A stretch of 64,000 nt of DNA from Nitrospira sp. (lineage in GTDB: Bacteria > Nitrospirota > Nitrospiria > Nitrospirales > Nitrospiraceae). Position 1 is the stretch's first letter; every line of letters starts with the position of its first letter. The DNA lies in assembly GCA_022226935.1 (NCBI GenBank), contig CP092081.1, forward strand, positions 666,634-730,633, read 5' to 3'. The notes under the pieces are model-generated. The model was not told where the DNA came from. It did not search any database and worked only from the letters and a program-made list of their open reading frames with translations. Of this stretch, positions 24,226 through 33,197 are shown piece by piece. The position numbers and the translations under genes are program-made.

Positions 24226-25290
24226 ATGCTTAGAGAAGATGCCGCAGGCGATCAGGTTCAGATTCCGGTCGGCGAATCGACCCGAGTGGCCGAGGCGCGC
24301 CGCAAGGCCGTTGAATTGGCAGGACGGATCGGCTTGGATGAAACGAAGACCGGCGCCTGCGCGGTGATTGCTTCGGAGATGGGCACGAACCTCGTCAAAC
24401 ATGCGACGGATGGTGAAATGTTTCTGAGGCACGTGACACAGGGGGCGATGCGGGGGATTGAACTCGTGGCGATCGATCGAGGGCCCGGGATAGCGAATGT
24501 GAATCACGCATTGAAGGATGGAATGTCCACGGCGGGAAGCAGCGGCAACGGCCTTGGAGCCATGGTGCGGATGGCGGCCGAATTCGACATTCATTCGTTG
24601 CCGGGACGGGGAACCAGTCTCGTGGCCCGCATCTGGAATGGGGCGGTGCCGGCCCGCCTTGCGTCAGGCATGAAGACCGGCGTGATTCAGACAGCCAAGC
24701 CTGGGGAAACTGTTTCCGGGGATGCTTGGCATTCGGAATGCACGGGAAACCGCACGCTCTGTGCGGTGGTGGACGGGTTGGGCCACGGAGCACTGGCGGC
24801 ACAGGCGGCGCAGGTGGCGGTGGAGACCTTGCGCACCCATGCGGGCGCTCCGCTCACCGAGCAGGTGGATCTTGCGCATCGCGCGCTTCGCCCGACGAGG
24901 GGCGTCGCTCTGGGAATCGCAGAAATTCTTCACGATCAAGAGCTCGTCAAGTTTGTCGGCATTGGAAATATCATGGCGTCCATATGGCAGGCCGGAAGCA
25001 CCAGAAGCATGGTGTCTCAGAATGGCATTCTCGGCCACCAAATCAGGCGCGTGATGGAGTTTCACTATCCATGGTCCGAATCCGCGATATTGGTGATGTG
25101 CTCAGACGGAATCAACACCCATTGGGATCTGAATCCTTATACCGGGCTGACGGCCCGGGATCCCAGCCTCATTGCCGCCACGCTCTATCGCGACTTTTCC
25201 CGTGGGCGGGACGATGCGACGGTGGTCATTCTCAAGAGGTCCAAGGTTGAGGGGTATCTGGAGGACTCCCATCTGACCCGAAGGGGATGA
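24226..25290 (+). CDS. RsbX-like SpoIIE phosphatase fused to an RsbT-like ATPase domain
   Basis: A 354-residue two-domain protein. Residues about 15-140 are a second GHKL switch-kinase-like domain (SEMGTNLVKHA N-box, DRGPGIAN G1 box, SSGNGLGAM G2 box). Residues about 150-345 form a SpoIIE/RsbX-type PP2C phosphatase with the metal-binding acids in SGDAW (Asp166-167 region) and VVDGLGHG, and the C-terminal GRDDATVVIL. It should dephosphorylate the STAS proteins. ATG 24226 is 4 bases after rsbT and preceded by GGAAGTAAGG. The fused organisation is known in other Gram-negative stressosome loci; Bacillus RsbX lacks the ATPase part. Confidence 0.87.
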   Translation: MLREDAAGDQVQIPVGESTRVAEARRKAVELAGRIGLDETKTGACAVIASEMGTNLVKHATDGEMFLRHVTQGAMRGIELVAIDRGPGIANVNHALKDGMSTAGSSGNGLGAMVRMAAEFDIHSLPGRGTSLVARIWNGAVPARLASGMKTGVIQTAKPGETVSGDAWHSECTGNRTLCAVVDGLGHGALAAQAAQVAVETLRTHAGAPLTEQVDLAHRALRPTRGVALGIAEILHDQELVKFVGIGNIMASIWQAGSTRSMVSQNGILGHQIRRVMEFHYPWSESAILVMCSDGINTHWDLNPYTGLTARDPSLIAATLYRDFSRGRDDATVVILKRSKVEGYLEDSHLTRRG

Positions 25291-25323
25291 CATGATCTGT
25301 CCGGTGTCGAAAGGGCGCGCGTC

Positions 25324-27507
25324 ATGAGTTATGCGATCATCAATGTCGCCTTGAAATATGAGGACGATGTCGTGGCTGCGCGTCAGCGGGCCAGGCAAAT
25401 TGCCGGTTTGATCGGCTTTGACGCGCAAGACCAGACACGCATTGCGACGGCGGTGTCGGAAATTGCCCGTAACGCCTTTCGGTATGCCAGGAACGGTACG
25501 GTGGAGTTCCTGATCGAGGGACAGACCGCTCCGCAGGTCTTGTTGATTCGTGTGACGGACAGCGGCCCCGGCATCGCCGATTTGAAGCGAATTTTGGAGG
25601 GACGGTATCAGTCTGACACGGGGATGGGTGTGGGCCTCATCGGCGCCAAGCGTTTGATGGACCAATGCGAAATTGACACCGCCGCGGGGAAGGGTACCCG
25701 GGTGCTGTTGAAAAAAGTCTTTCCGTCGAGGACCAGACCATTGGGCGGCAAAGAACTCTCGGGTCTGGTGGATCAATTGATCCAAACGCCCGCGCAGAAT
25801 GCGCAAGAGGAGTTACGGCAGCAAAACCATGAACTCTTGCGGGCGCTCGAGGAATTGCGTCTCCGCCAGAACGAACTGGTGCGCATGAATCAGGAGCTGG
25901 AGGATACCAATCGAGGCGTCGTGGCGCTCTACGCCGAGTTGGATGAAAAAGCCGACCATCTTCGGCGAGCGGACAGTATGAAGACGCGGTTTTTGTCCAA
26001 TATGAGTCACGAGTTCCGCACGCCCTTGAGTTCGATCCTCGCGCTGTCCGGATTGCTGCTGGACCGATCCGATGGAGAGCTGACGGCGGAGCAGGATAAA
26101 CAGGTCCGATTTGTCCGCAAGGCCGCTGAAAGCCTGTTGGAACTGGTCAATGACCTCTTGGATCTCGCAAAAATTGAAGCTGGCAAAGTCGATGTGCGGC
26201 CGGTCGAGTTTGAAGTCAAGACGATGTTCAGTGCTCTCAGGGGGATGCTGAAGCCCTTGTTGTCCGGCTCGTCGGTGAATCTTTTCTTCGAAGAGGCGGA
26301 GGATCTTCCGACGTTGTACACCGATGAGGGAAAAGTTTCGCAGATCCTCCGGAACTTTATTTCGAATGCCCTCAAGTTCACAGAGCGGGGAGAGATCCGC
26401 GTCACGGCGTCCGTCGATGCGGAGCGCCGCAACATCGCCATTGCCGTGGCCGACACCGGCATCGGCATCGGCATTCACCCGGCGGATCAATCCCGGATTT
26501 TCGAAGAATTCACGCAGCTGGATAGTCCGATTCAGCGGAAGGTGAAAGGCACAGGGTTGGGGCTGCCGCTCTGTAAAAAACTGGCTGTGCTGCTCGGCGG
26601 GCAGGTCACGGTCGAGAGTCAGGTCGGCGTCGGCTCCGTGTTCGCCTTGGCCATCCCGCTCTATCACGAGAAGGCGTTGGATAACATGCTGAAGCCGGGC
26701 GACGAAGCCGAGTGCGAGTTGGACCCTGCTCGCCTTCCCGTGCTCATCGTCGAGGACCATCCGGAGACGCGGTTGATCTATGACAAGTTTCTGCGGAACA
26801 GCCGGTATCAAGCGCTGCTCAGCGGTGGATTGCGTGAGGCCCGCCGGCTCCTGCATCAAATCCGGCCGTCGGCGATCGTGCTGGACCTCCTGTTATGCGG
26901 CGAGGACAGTTGGCAGTGGCTGGCGCATTTGAAATCGGATGAGAGCACCCGCGACATTCCCATCCTCATCGTCACGACGGTAGAAGATCGGGGCAAGGCG
27001 TTCATGCTGGGCGCCGATGCCTATCAAGTCAAACCGATTGAGGCGTCGGTGTTGATTGCCGAATTGGATCGCCTGACCAAGCGGCCGGCTCACGTGCACC
27101 CCCCTGCGCCTGACCGTCCGCGTATCATGATCATCGACGACGAGGAGTCCTTTCGGTATATCCTCAGGAAGTGCCTGGCGAATATCGACTGCGACGTGAC
27201 GGAATCCGGCGATGGGATGGAAGGTATTCGGATGTGCCGGGAACTTCAGCCCGACCTGATCTTCCTCGATCTCAATATGCCGGGACGATCGGGGTGGCAG
27301 TTTCTCCAGGATTTGACGGCCACTGAAAAATTGGCGGGAACGCCGGTCGTCATTGTGACTTCTCAATCCCTGTCGGACGACGCGAGAACGCTTCTGGAGC
27401 AATCCACGCGGGGCATTGTGATGAAAAATGAGCTCTCGGAAGAGACCATCAATCACGTCGTCGGTGAGCTCATTCCTGACGCTTTCGAGCGCCATCATGG
27501 GCGATAA
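25324..27507 (+). CDS. Hybrid histidine kinase with N-terminal RsbT-like domain and two receivers
   Basis: A 727-residue cytoplasmic protein with an unusual order. Residues 1-130 are an RsbT-like GHKL domain (SEIARNAFRYA, DSGPGIAD, GMGVGLIGAKR). A coiled coil follows (about 155-215), then a HisKA domain with phospho-accepting His229 in SNMSHEFRTPLS and a HATPase domain to about 448 (NFISNALKFT, DTGIGIG, GTGLGLPLC). Two receivers come last: the first with Asp521, the second with Asp649 in LIFLDLNMPG. No membrane segment is present, so the input is probably the stressosome itself. It is the fifth gene of the operon and overlaps the next by 11 bases. Confidence 0.9.
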   Translation: MSYAIINVALKYEDDVVAARQRARQIAGLIGFDAQDQTRIATAVSEIARNAFRYARNGTVEFLIEGQTAPQVLLIRVTDSGPGIADLKRILEGRYQSDTGMGVGLIGAKRLMDQCEIDTAAGKGTRVLLKKVFPSRTRPLGGKELSGLVDQLIQTPAQNAQEELRQQNHELLRALEELRLRQNELVRMNQELEDTNRGVVALYAELDEKADHLRRADSMKTRFLSNMSHEFRTPLSSILALSGLLLDRSDGELTAEQDKQVRFVRKAAESLLELVNDLLDLAKIEAGKVDVRPVEFEVKTMFSALRGMLKPLLSGSSVNLFFEEAEDLPTLYTDEGKVSQILRNFISNALKFTERGEIRVTASVDAERRNIAIAVADTGIGIGIHPADQSRIFEEFTQLDSPIQRKVKGTGLGLPLCKKLAVLLGGQVTVESQVGVGSVFALAIPLYHEKALDNMLKPGDEAECELDPARLPVLIVEDHPETRLIYDKFLRNSRYQALLSGGLREARRLLHQIRPSAIVLDLLLCGEDSWQWLAHLKSDESTRDIPILIVTTVEDRGKAFMLGADAYQVKPIEASVLIAELDRLTKRPAHVHPPAPDRPRIMIIDDEESFRYILRKCLANIDCDVTESGDGMEGIRMCRELQPDLIFLDLNMPGRSGWQFLQDLTATEKLAGTPVVIVTSQSLSDDARTLLEQSTRGIVMKNELSEETINHVVGELIPDAFERHHGR

Positions 27508-30469
27508 TCGTTGCCACCCACGAACCGTGAGCGCCACCTTCCAACATATCATTCTGAATGTCGATGATGACGAGGGCGCCCGGTACGCCAAGACCAAGAT
27601 TTTTGAGCGAGCGGGCTATCGAGTGGTTGAAGCGGCCAACGGTGCGGAGACGTTACGGCTCGTGCAGGAGCAACAACCACACCTGGTTCTGCTCGATATC
27701 GGGCTGCCGGATATCAGTGGCCTCGAAATCTGTCGCTTGATCAAGAAGAACCCCTCGACCGAGCATGTGATGGTGTTGCAGGTCTCCGCCTCTTGCGTGC
27801 GACCGCAGGAACGCGCGATGGGACTGGATGGCGGCGCGGACGTCTATCTGAGTGAACCCGTCGAGGCCGACGAGTTGATCGGCGCGGCTAAGGCTCTCTT
27901 ACGGCTGTATGATCGAGAGCAAGAGAGCCGGGTTCTGCTCAAGGAACTCACGGAACGGGAACGGTTCATCAAGAGTATGGTCGACGCGGCGCCTTCCACG
28001 GTCTATCTCTACGACCTGCGTGAACAACGCAATCTGTACACCAATGCCCGGTCCGGCGCCACCCTGGGGTATGCGTCGGATGAATTGCAATTTGTCGGTC
28101 GAGACACCTTGCAGTCATGGGTCCATCCGGACGACAGGCCGTCGGTGATGGCTCAGCTGGCGCAATTGCCGGAGCAAGCGGATGGCCAGGTGCTGGAATT
28201 TGAGTGCCGGGTTCAGCATCGATCGAAAGAATGGCGCTGGTTCCTCTGCCGCAACGTCGTGTTTTCCAGAGATGAGAACGGGCAGCCGCGGCAAATTCTG
28301 GGGACGGCCCTCGACATTACCGACCGCAAACAGCAAGACGCCATTCTGCGCCGCGGGAAAGAGCAACAGGCGCTGTTGCTTGAGATCAGCCGCTTGATCC
28401 TGGAAATGCCCGTCGATCGCGCGGCGTGGACCAAGGCCATTTACGAGAAAGTCGCGCCCCATCTTGATGTGGATCTTTGCCTGAACTTTCTGGTGGAGCA
28501 GAAAACGAAAGGCCTGCAGCTCCTTGTCGGATTGGGTGTGCCTGACGCGCTGGCGTGGAAAGCTGAGCGGCTCGACCCGGGACAGGCGTTTTGCGGATAT
28601 GTTCTCGAATGGGGAACATCCGTCGTGGCTGATGCCGAGTTGATCGCAGTGGACCCACGCGGCCAATTTGTCCGGGAGATGGGCGCGCGCGCCTATGCCT
28701 GTCATCCCTTGAAAGCGAGCAACGGAGAGATCCTGGGAACGCTGTCGTTCGGGACGAGTCGAAAGGATCGATTTACCGAAGAGGAAATCGGATTTTTACA
28801 GACCCTCTGTCATCTCGTGGCATTGGCATGGGAGCGCCACAGTGTGTCGTCCGCGCTGGGTGAAAGCGAAATGCGGCTCAAGGCGATTGTCGACAGTGCT
28901 CTGGACGGCATCATCACGATCGATGATCAGGGAACCATCCATAGTGTCAATCCGGCTGTAGCGCGATTGTTCGGGTATCCCTCCGGCATTCTGCTCGGAC
29001 GTAATATCAGGCTGCTGATGCCGAGTCCCTATTGCCCCGAAGGAGCATGTGATCCGGGCATTGATCACGAGCTCCATGACTCGCGGGTGAGCGGACTCAG
29101 CCGAGAAATGCTGGGCGTTCGGATGGATCGGTCCGGTTTTCCGGTGGAGCTGGCGATCAGTGAAAACCATCTCGACCATGCCGTCACGTATACGCTGTTG
29201 CTACGCGACATCACGGAGAGAAAAAAGGCTCAAGAGCAAACGCGGCAGTGGACGATCGAACTCGAGCAGCGTGTGTCTGAGCGGACCGAAGAGTTGCTGC
29301 TGTCCCGTACGCGCTTGCGGGCGTTGGCGTCAGACCTGACGTTGACCGAGCAACGAGAACGTCAGCGTCTCGCGACCGAGTTGCACGACTATCTGGCGCA
29401 ACTGCTGGTGTTTGGTCGTATGAAGCTCAGTCAGGCCAAACGAGGGAACCTGGGGCCGGCGACTACCCTGGTGAAGGAATTAGACGACATGCTGGACGAG
29501 GCGTTGACCTATACCAGATCGTTGGTGGCGCAACTGAGTCCTCCCGTTCTGCGCGAGTTTGGATTGGTGGTCGCCATCAAATGGTTGGCGGAGCAGATGC
29601 GACGACACGACATGACGGTCACGGTGCAATGCGAGGCGGATCTTACGTCGGTACGCGAGGACCAGGCGGTGTTGATCTTCCAGTCGGCCCGCGAACTGCT
29701 GATCAACGTGTCGAAGCATGCGAGGACGTCTCAAGCATCGATCGCGGTGTGGATCGAGAAGGGTATGCTCCATCTGTGTGTCGGCGACGAGGGTGTCGGC
29801 TTCGATCAGGCGAGCACGACGAATATTGCCGCGCCCATGTTCGGCCACTTCAGTATCCGAGAACGAATGGAAGCGTTGGGTGGGCGCATGGTCGTCGAGT
29901 CGTCCCCCGGCTGTGGGACGAAGATTACTCTGGTCGTGCCCTATGCCGGGGGGGCAACCCCGTCAGAGGTTCAATCCCGGTGTGACAACGAACGGGCCTC
30001 TTTGCAAAAAAAGGCTGAATCTCCGTCTGTCTCCGCCGTGCTCGATACGCGGGCGGCATCACCCGAGCCGGCGTCTGCCCATTCTTCCAGAATCCGAGTG
30101 CTGTTGGTGGACGACCATACCATGCTTCGCCAAGGGGTTCGAACAGTCCTGGAAGGCTACCCTGATATTGAGGTGGTGGGTGAGGCCAACAATGGAGAAC
30201 AGGCGCTGCTGCTCGCGCAGTCTCTTCAACCGACGATCGTCATCATGGATATTAATATGCCGGGTATGGACGGAATTGAAGCGACCAGGCGATTGAAACT
30301 GGAGCGGCCCGAGACCTTGGTGATAGGGCTGTCGGTGCACAATGATTGGCAGATAGAAGGGGCGATGCGAGAAGCGGGGGCGATCTCTTTTCTGGCTAAG
30401 GACGCCGCTATCGAACAGCTGCATGAAACGATTCAGGTCGCCATTCGCTCCACTGCTCGAACGGCGTGA
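27497..30469 (+). CDS. NarL-type hybrid histidine kinase with receivers at both ends
   Basis: A 990-residue cytoplasmic kinase. Order: receiver (about 15-135, Asp67 in LVLLDIGLP), PAS (about 160-278), GAF (about 285-445), PAS (about 460-575), coiled coil, HisKA_3 domain with His630 in LATELHDYLAQLL, HATPase (about 725-815), a low-complexity linker, and a C-terminal NarL-type receiver (about 866-985, Asp918 in IVIMDINMPG). The last domain looks like the front half of a LuxR/NarL regulator, but the DNA-binding helix-turn-helix is missing. ATG 27497 is inside the previous gene. Output must therefore pass by phosphotransfer or protein contact to a regulator outside this operon. Confidence 0.9.
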   Translation: MGDNRCHPRTVSATFQHIILNVDDDEGARYAKTKIFERAGYRVVEAANGAETLRLVQEQQPHLVLLDIGLPDISGLEICRLIKKNPSTEHVMVLQVSASCVRPQERAMGLDGGADVYLSEPVEADELIGAAKALLRLYDREQESRVLLKELTERERFIKSMVDAAPSTVYLYDLREQRNLYTNARSGATLGYASDELQFVGRDTLQSWVHPDDRPSVMAQLAQLPEQADGQVLEFECRVQHRSKEWRWFLCRNVVFSRDENGQPRQILGTALDITDRKQQDAILRRGKEQQALLLEISRLILEMPVDRAAWTKAIYEKVAPHLDVDLCLNFLVEQKTKGLQLLVGLGVPDALAWKAERLDPGQAFCGYVLEWGTSVVADAELIAVDPRGQFVREMGARAYACHPLKASNGEILGTLSFGTSRKDRFTEEEIGFLQTLCHLVALAWERHSVSSALGESEMRLKAIVDSALDGIITIDDQGTIHSVNPAVARLFGYPSGILLGRNIRLLMPSPYCPEGACDPGIDHELHDSRVSGLSREMLGVRMDRSGFPVELAISENHLDHAVTYTLLLRDITERKKAQEQTRQWTIELEQRVSERTEELLLSRTRLRALASDLTLTEQRERQRLATELHDYLAQLLVFGRMKLSQAKRGNLGPATTLVKELDDMLDEALTYTRSLVAQLSPPVLREFGLVVAIKWLAEQMRRHDMTVTVQCEADLTSVREDQAVLIFQSARELLINVSKHARTSQASIAVWIEKGMLHLCVGDEGVGFDQASTTNIAAPMFGHFSIRERMEALGGRMVVESSPGCGTKITLVVPYAGGATPSEVQSRCDNERASLQKKAESPSVSAVLDTRAASPEPASAHSSRIRVLLVDDHTMLRQGVRTVLEGYPDIEVVGEANNGEQALLLAQSLQPTIVIMDINMPGMDGIEATRRLKLERPETLVIGLSVHNDWQIEGAMREAGAISFLAKDAAIEQLHETIQVAIRSTARTA

Positions 30470-30508
30470 AGGCCGGATGTGATCTGAGCGCACGCGCAAC
30501 AGCCGTTG

Positions 30509-31732
30509 CTACTCTGTGCAGTCGAATGGTCGGCGGTGAACGCCAAAAGAAGGGCCGGAAGAAACGATAATTCCGATGACGGCGATAAACGAAAACAGTG
30601 CGCCTGCGTAAAACGTGAACGCCGCGCCCAGCCGGTCCCACAAGAATCCCGCCAGCACGCTGGCGAAGAGCATGGCCAGTCCGCAGGCCAGGTTGAAACA
30701 CCCGTAGGCGGTTCCTCGCAGATCAGGCGGCGCCGCATCAGCCACCATCGCGGCAAGCAAGCCCTGCGTCATCCCCAGGTGAATGCCCCACAGCGCCACT
30801 CCTCCCAACACGACGCCCCAGTGGTCGGTCGTCGCCAGAACCACATCGGCTGCAATCAGTACCAGCAGGCCGAATGTGAGCATGGTCTTGTGGTTGGTTC
30901 TGTCCGAGAGTTTGCCGAAGGGATAGGCAGAGGACGCATATACGAGATTCATCGCGACCATCACCAGGGGAATGAAGGCGAGGGGAATGCCCCCCTGCTG
31001 GGCGCGCAACACCAGAAATGCTTCGCTGAAGCGCGCCAGGGTGACTACGGCGCCGATTCCCACGACCCACCAGAAGGCCGGCCTGAGCCGACTCAAATTT
31101 TCACGACTGATCGGATTGGCTCGACGGGAGGATGGTGCTGAAGCTGGCTCTTGTAGGCCGAACAGCAGTAGCGCGACGGCCATCGTGCCCGGTATGACGG
31201 CCACCCAGAAGACCGCGCGAAAATCGTCGGCCCACAGCAGCATCAGCCCGGTTGCGAGCAACGGCCCGAGAAATGCGCCCACGGTATCGAGAGCTTGCCG
31301 GAGGCCGAACGCCGCGCCCCGCAACTGCGGCGGAGCGATATCCGCGACCAGGGCGTCGCGAGGCGCGCCGCGTATACCCTTTCCCACTCGATCCACCAGG
31401 CGGGCGGTCAGCAGGACGCCGAGATTGGGCGCCAGCGCGAACAGCGGTTTGGTGAGCGCGCCCAGGGTATATCCGAATACCGCCAGCTCCTTGCGCTTGC
31501 CGAGATAATCGCTCAATGTGCCTGAAAAAATTTTGACGACGAGGGCCAGCGATTCCGCCAACCCTTCCACGAGTCCCACCGCAATCGTCCCCGCGCCGAG
31601 CGTCGTGACCATGAACAGCGGCAGCAGGCTGTGGATCATTTCCGAGGAAATGTCCATCAGCAGGCTGACAAAACCGAGAATCCAGATGCCTGAAGGCAAT
31701 CTGCGAAGCGAAGCGTCGGGAGATATGCGCAT
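30509..31732 (-). CDS. Major facilitator superfamily transporter
   Basis: A 407-residue, 12-segment MFS permease. The loop after segment 2 (KIFSGTLSDYLGKRKELAVFGY) carries the MFS signature with Asp and Arg/Lys, and VDRVGKGIRGAPRDALVAD is typical of a subgroup often annotated as fosmidomycin- or multidrug-resistance-like exporters. The substrate is unknown. The gene converges with the kinase operon (39 bases apart). The ribosome binding site before ATG 31732 is weak. The hydrophobic core MDISSEMIHSLLPLF is the likely first segment. Confidence 0.85.
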   Translation of the reverse strand: MRISPDASLRRLPSGIWILGFVSLLMDISSEMIHSLLPLFMVTTLGAGTIAVGLVEGLAESLALVVKIFSGTLSDYLGKRKELAVFGYTLGALTKPLFALAPNLGVLLTARLVDRVGKGIRGAPRDALVADIAPPQLRGAAFGLRQALDTVGAFLGPLLATGLMLLWADDFRAVFWVAVIPGTMAVALLLFGLQEPASAPSSRRANPISRENLSRLRPAFWWVVGIGAVVTLARFSEAFLVLRAQQGGIPLAFIPLVMVAMNLVYASSAYPFGKLSDRTNHKTMLTFGLLVLIAADVVLATTDHWGVVLGGVALWGIHLGMTQGLLAAMVADAAPPDLRGTAYGCFNLACGLAMLFASVLAGFLWDRLGAAFTFYAGALFSFIAVIGIIVSSGPSFGVHRRPFDCTE

Positions 31733-31813
31733 AACAATCGGCGCCGTGACTCGGCGATTGAACCGGTAGAGCTGTTCGGCGGAACAGATTATAGGAACTG
31801 CCGGGCATGACTG

Positions 31814-32227
31814 TCATGTGGGATTCCGCAGAGTCGGGTAGAGCGTCAGCAGATCGTCGCCTTGCCTCCAATCGTATCGCGTCACGTCGACGAGATGGCC
31901 TTCCTCTTCACGATCGATCCACAATTCCCATTGACCGTCTTGATGGGGATCGTACCAGTAAAAGAGAGGGTGCAACGCCACATCCGGTTCCTGTGAGGCA
32001 GGATCGTCGTAAGAGATGCCAAGAATGTGGCGAGCCGTGCGATAGTCCACATGGCCGTTCCCTCGCAGTGAATAGTCGCGAAACAGCAACCCGACTACTG
32101 CATCAAAGGTTTGTTCAATGAGCAATTCATCTCCCGGTTCATGTGGCAAGAGAGGTTCAGCGTGAGAGGAGATCGGCCATATGAGGCAGAGAGACAAGAC
32201 GGCCGGCAAGCAATAGGTCCATTTCAT
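31814..32227 (-). CDS. Secreted hypothetical protein
   Basis: A 137-residue exported protein that I do not recognise. A signal peptide (CLPAVLSLCLIWPISSHA) ends near residue 23. The mature part is acidic and rich in Asp, Tyr and Trp (FYWYDPHQDGQWELWID), suggesting a compact beta protein; there are no cysteines after the signal region and no enzyme motif. A GGGAGG lies unusually far (about 16 bases) from ATG 32227, with a tiny in-frame-closed ATG between. It is the only gene between the MFS transporter and a membrane-anchored unknown. Confidence 0.6.
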   Translation of the reverse strand: MKWTYCLPAVLSLCLIWPISSHAEPLLPHEPGDELLIEQTFDAVVGLLFRDYSLRGNGHVDYRTARHILGISYDDPASQEPDVALHPLFYWYDPHQDGQWELWIDREEEGHLVDVTRYDWRQGDDLLTLYPTLRNPT

Positions 32228-32499
32228 TTCATGTTCATGGCATCCTCCCTTCGCCTTCTGGATGTGGGCCTAGCTCATCTTTGCGCTCCTTCTCTCTCCG
32301 GTACCCTGGAGATCTGCCTAGTTCAGGGCGTTCAACTCCCTAAGTAAGAAAAATGGAGACGGGGCCTGGCATAGGGGGCATACCATTGATGTGCAACGTC
32401 ATTCGTTGAGGGACACCCTTGTGGGGGGTCCGTTGCCAGGCGGATCGGTACACGCGTGCTCAGCGGAGGTGAACAGGCGGGAGCAACGTGGAGCAGGAG

Positions 32500-33033
32500 T
32501 TAGACGCAAGGGTGATCGGAGAACAAAACGATGGGTAGTTGCCTCTGAGACACATGCAGGACCAAGCCGCCAAACAATCGAGGCAGGAATGTGAGGTCTT
32601 GTCTTTGTTGCACGGCGACGGCGGCTCGAATTGTTGCGGCCCAGACCTGCTGCTCGTCATCCGTTGCTAAGGCCCTATTTTTGAGATGTAGGAGGCGGCC
32701 CTGATGCCAGGCTTCGAGCGTGCGCTGTTCGCTTTCGCTGCGTTGAGCGTCGTCGGGCTTGCCGGCGCCCAATATCAGGCGGCCGGTTCGGAGTGCGGTC
32801 CCGACCTCGTCGCGCAGGGTTGCACAATCGATCCGCACGGCGCGGATACGATGTAGCGAGTAGAACGCCTCCTCGTCTGCCACATATTGCCGAAAGTCGT
32901 TCAGGTCGGACAGGGGATAGGTGTGAATATTCAGGATTCGGCAGATAGGCGGCGGGCACCAGACGAGAAAGAGTGTGACGGCCAGCGCCGCCACCCCGGC
33001 CAGCATGAATATCGTCTTGCGGTGACGATTCAC
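32500..33033 (-). CDS. Membrane-anchored hypothetical protein
   Basis: A 177-residue protein of unknown family starting at GTG 33033 (GGGAGATC upstream). A single N-terminal membrane segment (TIFMLAGVAALAVTLFLVW) is followed by a soluble, probably periplasmic, helical domain rich in Arg, Gln and Ala. The short PPPIC motif after the anchor and one further Cys (about residue 70) could form a disulfide. The downstream 270 bases to the next gene hold nothing recognised. Confidence 0.55.
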   Translation of the reverse strand: MNRHRKTIFMLAGVAALAVTLFLVWCPPPICRILNIHTYPLSDLNDFRQYVADEEAFYSLHRIRAVRIDCATLRDEVGTALRTGRLILGAGKPDDAQRSESEQRTLEAWHQGRLLHLKNRALATDDEQQVWAATIRAAVAVQQRQDLTFLPRLFGGLVLHVSQRQLPIVLFSDHPCV

Positions 33034-33197
33034 GTTGATCTCCCGAGCCCATCATCGGCGAGCGAAACGGTGCTGTCCTGAATTACACCCCCACGTCATT
33101 TCTCTGCGTCCATCCATCTGTGCCTCGTCCTCACCAGGTTGGCGCGTGTCTGAGTGGGTCTCATTCGAGCGCCAAGATGCGGCTCCATCGTCCTTCA

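Noticed and set aside
25813..26859. 348-residue minus-strand open frame
   Set aside because: Antisense to the hybrid kinase with intact HisKA, HATPase and receiver motifs.
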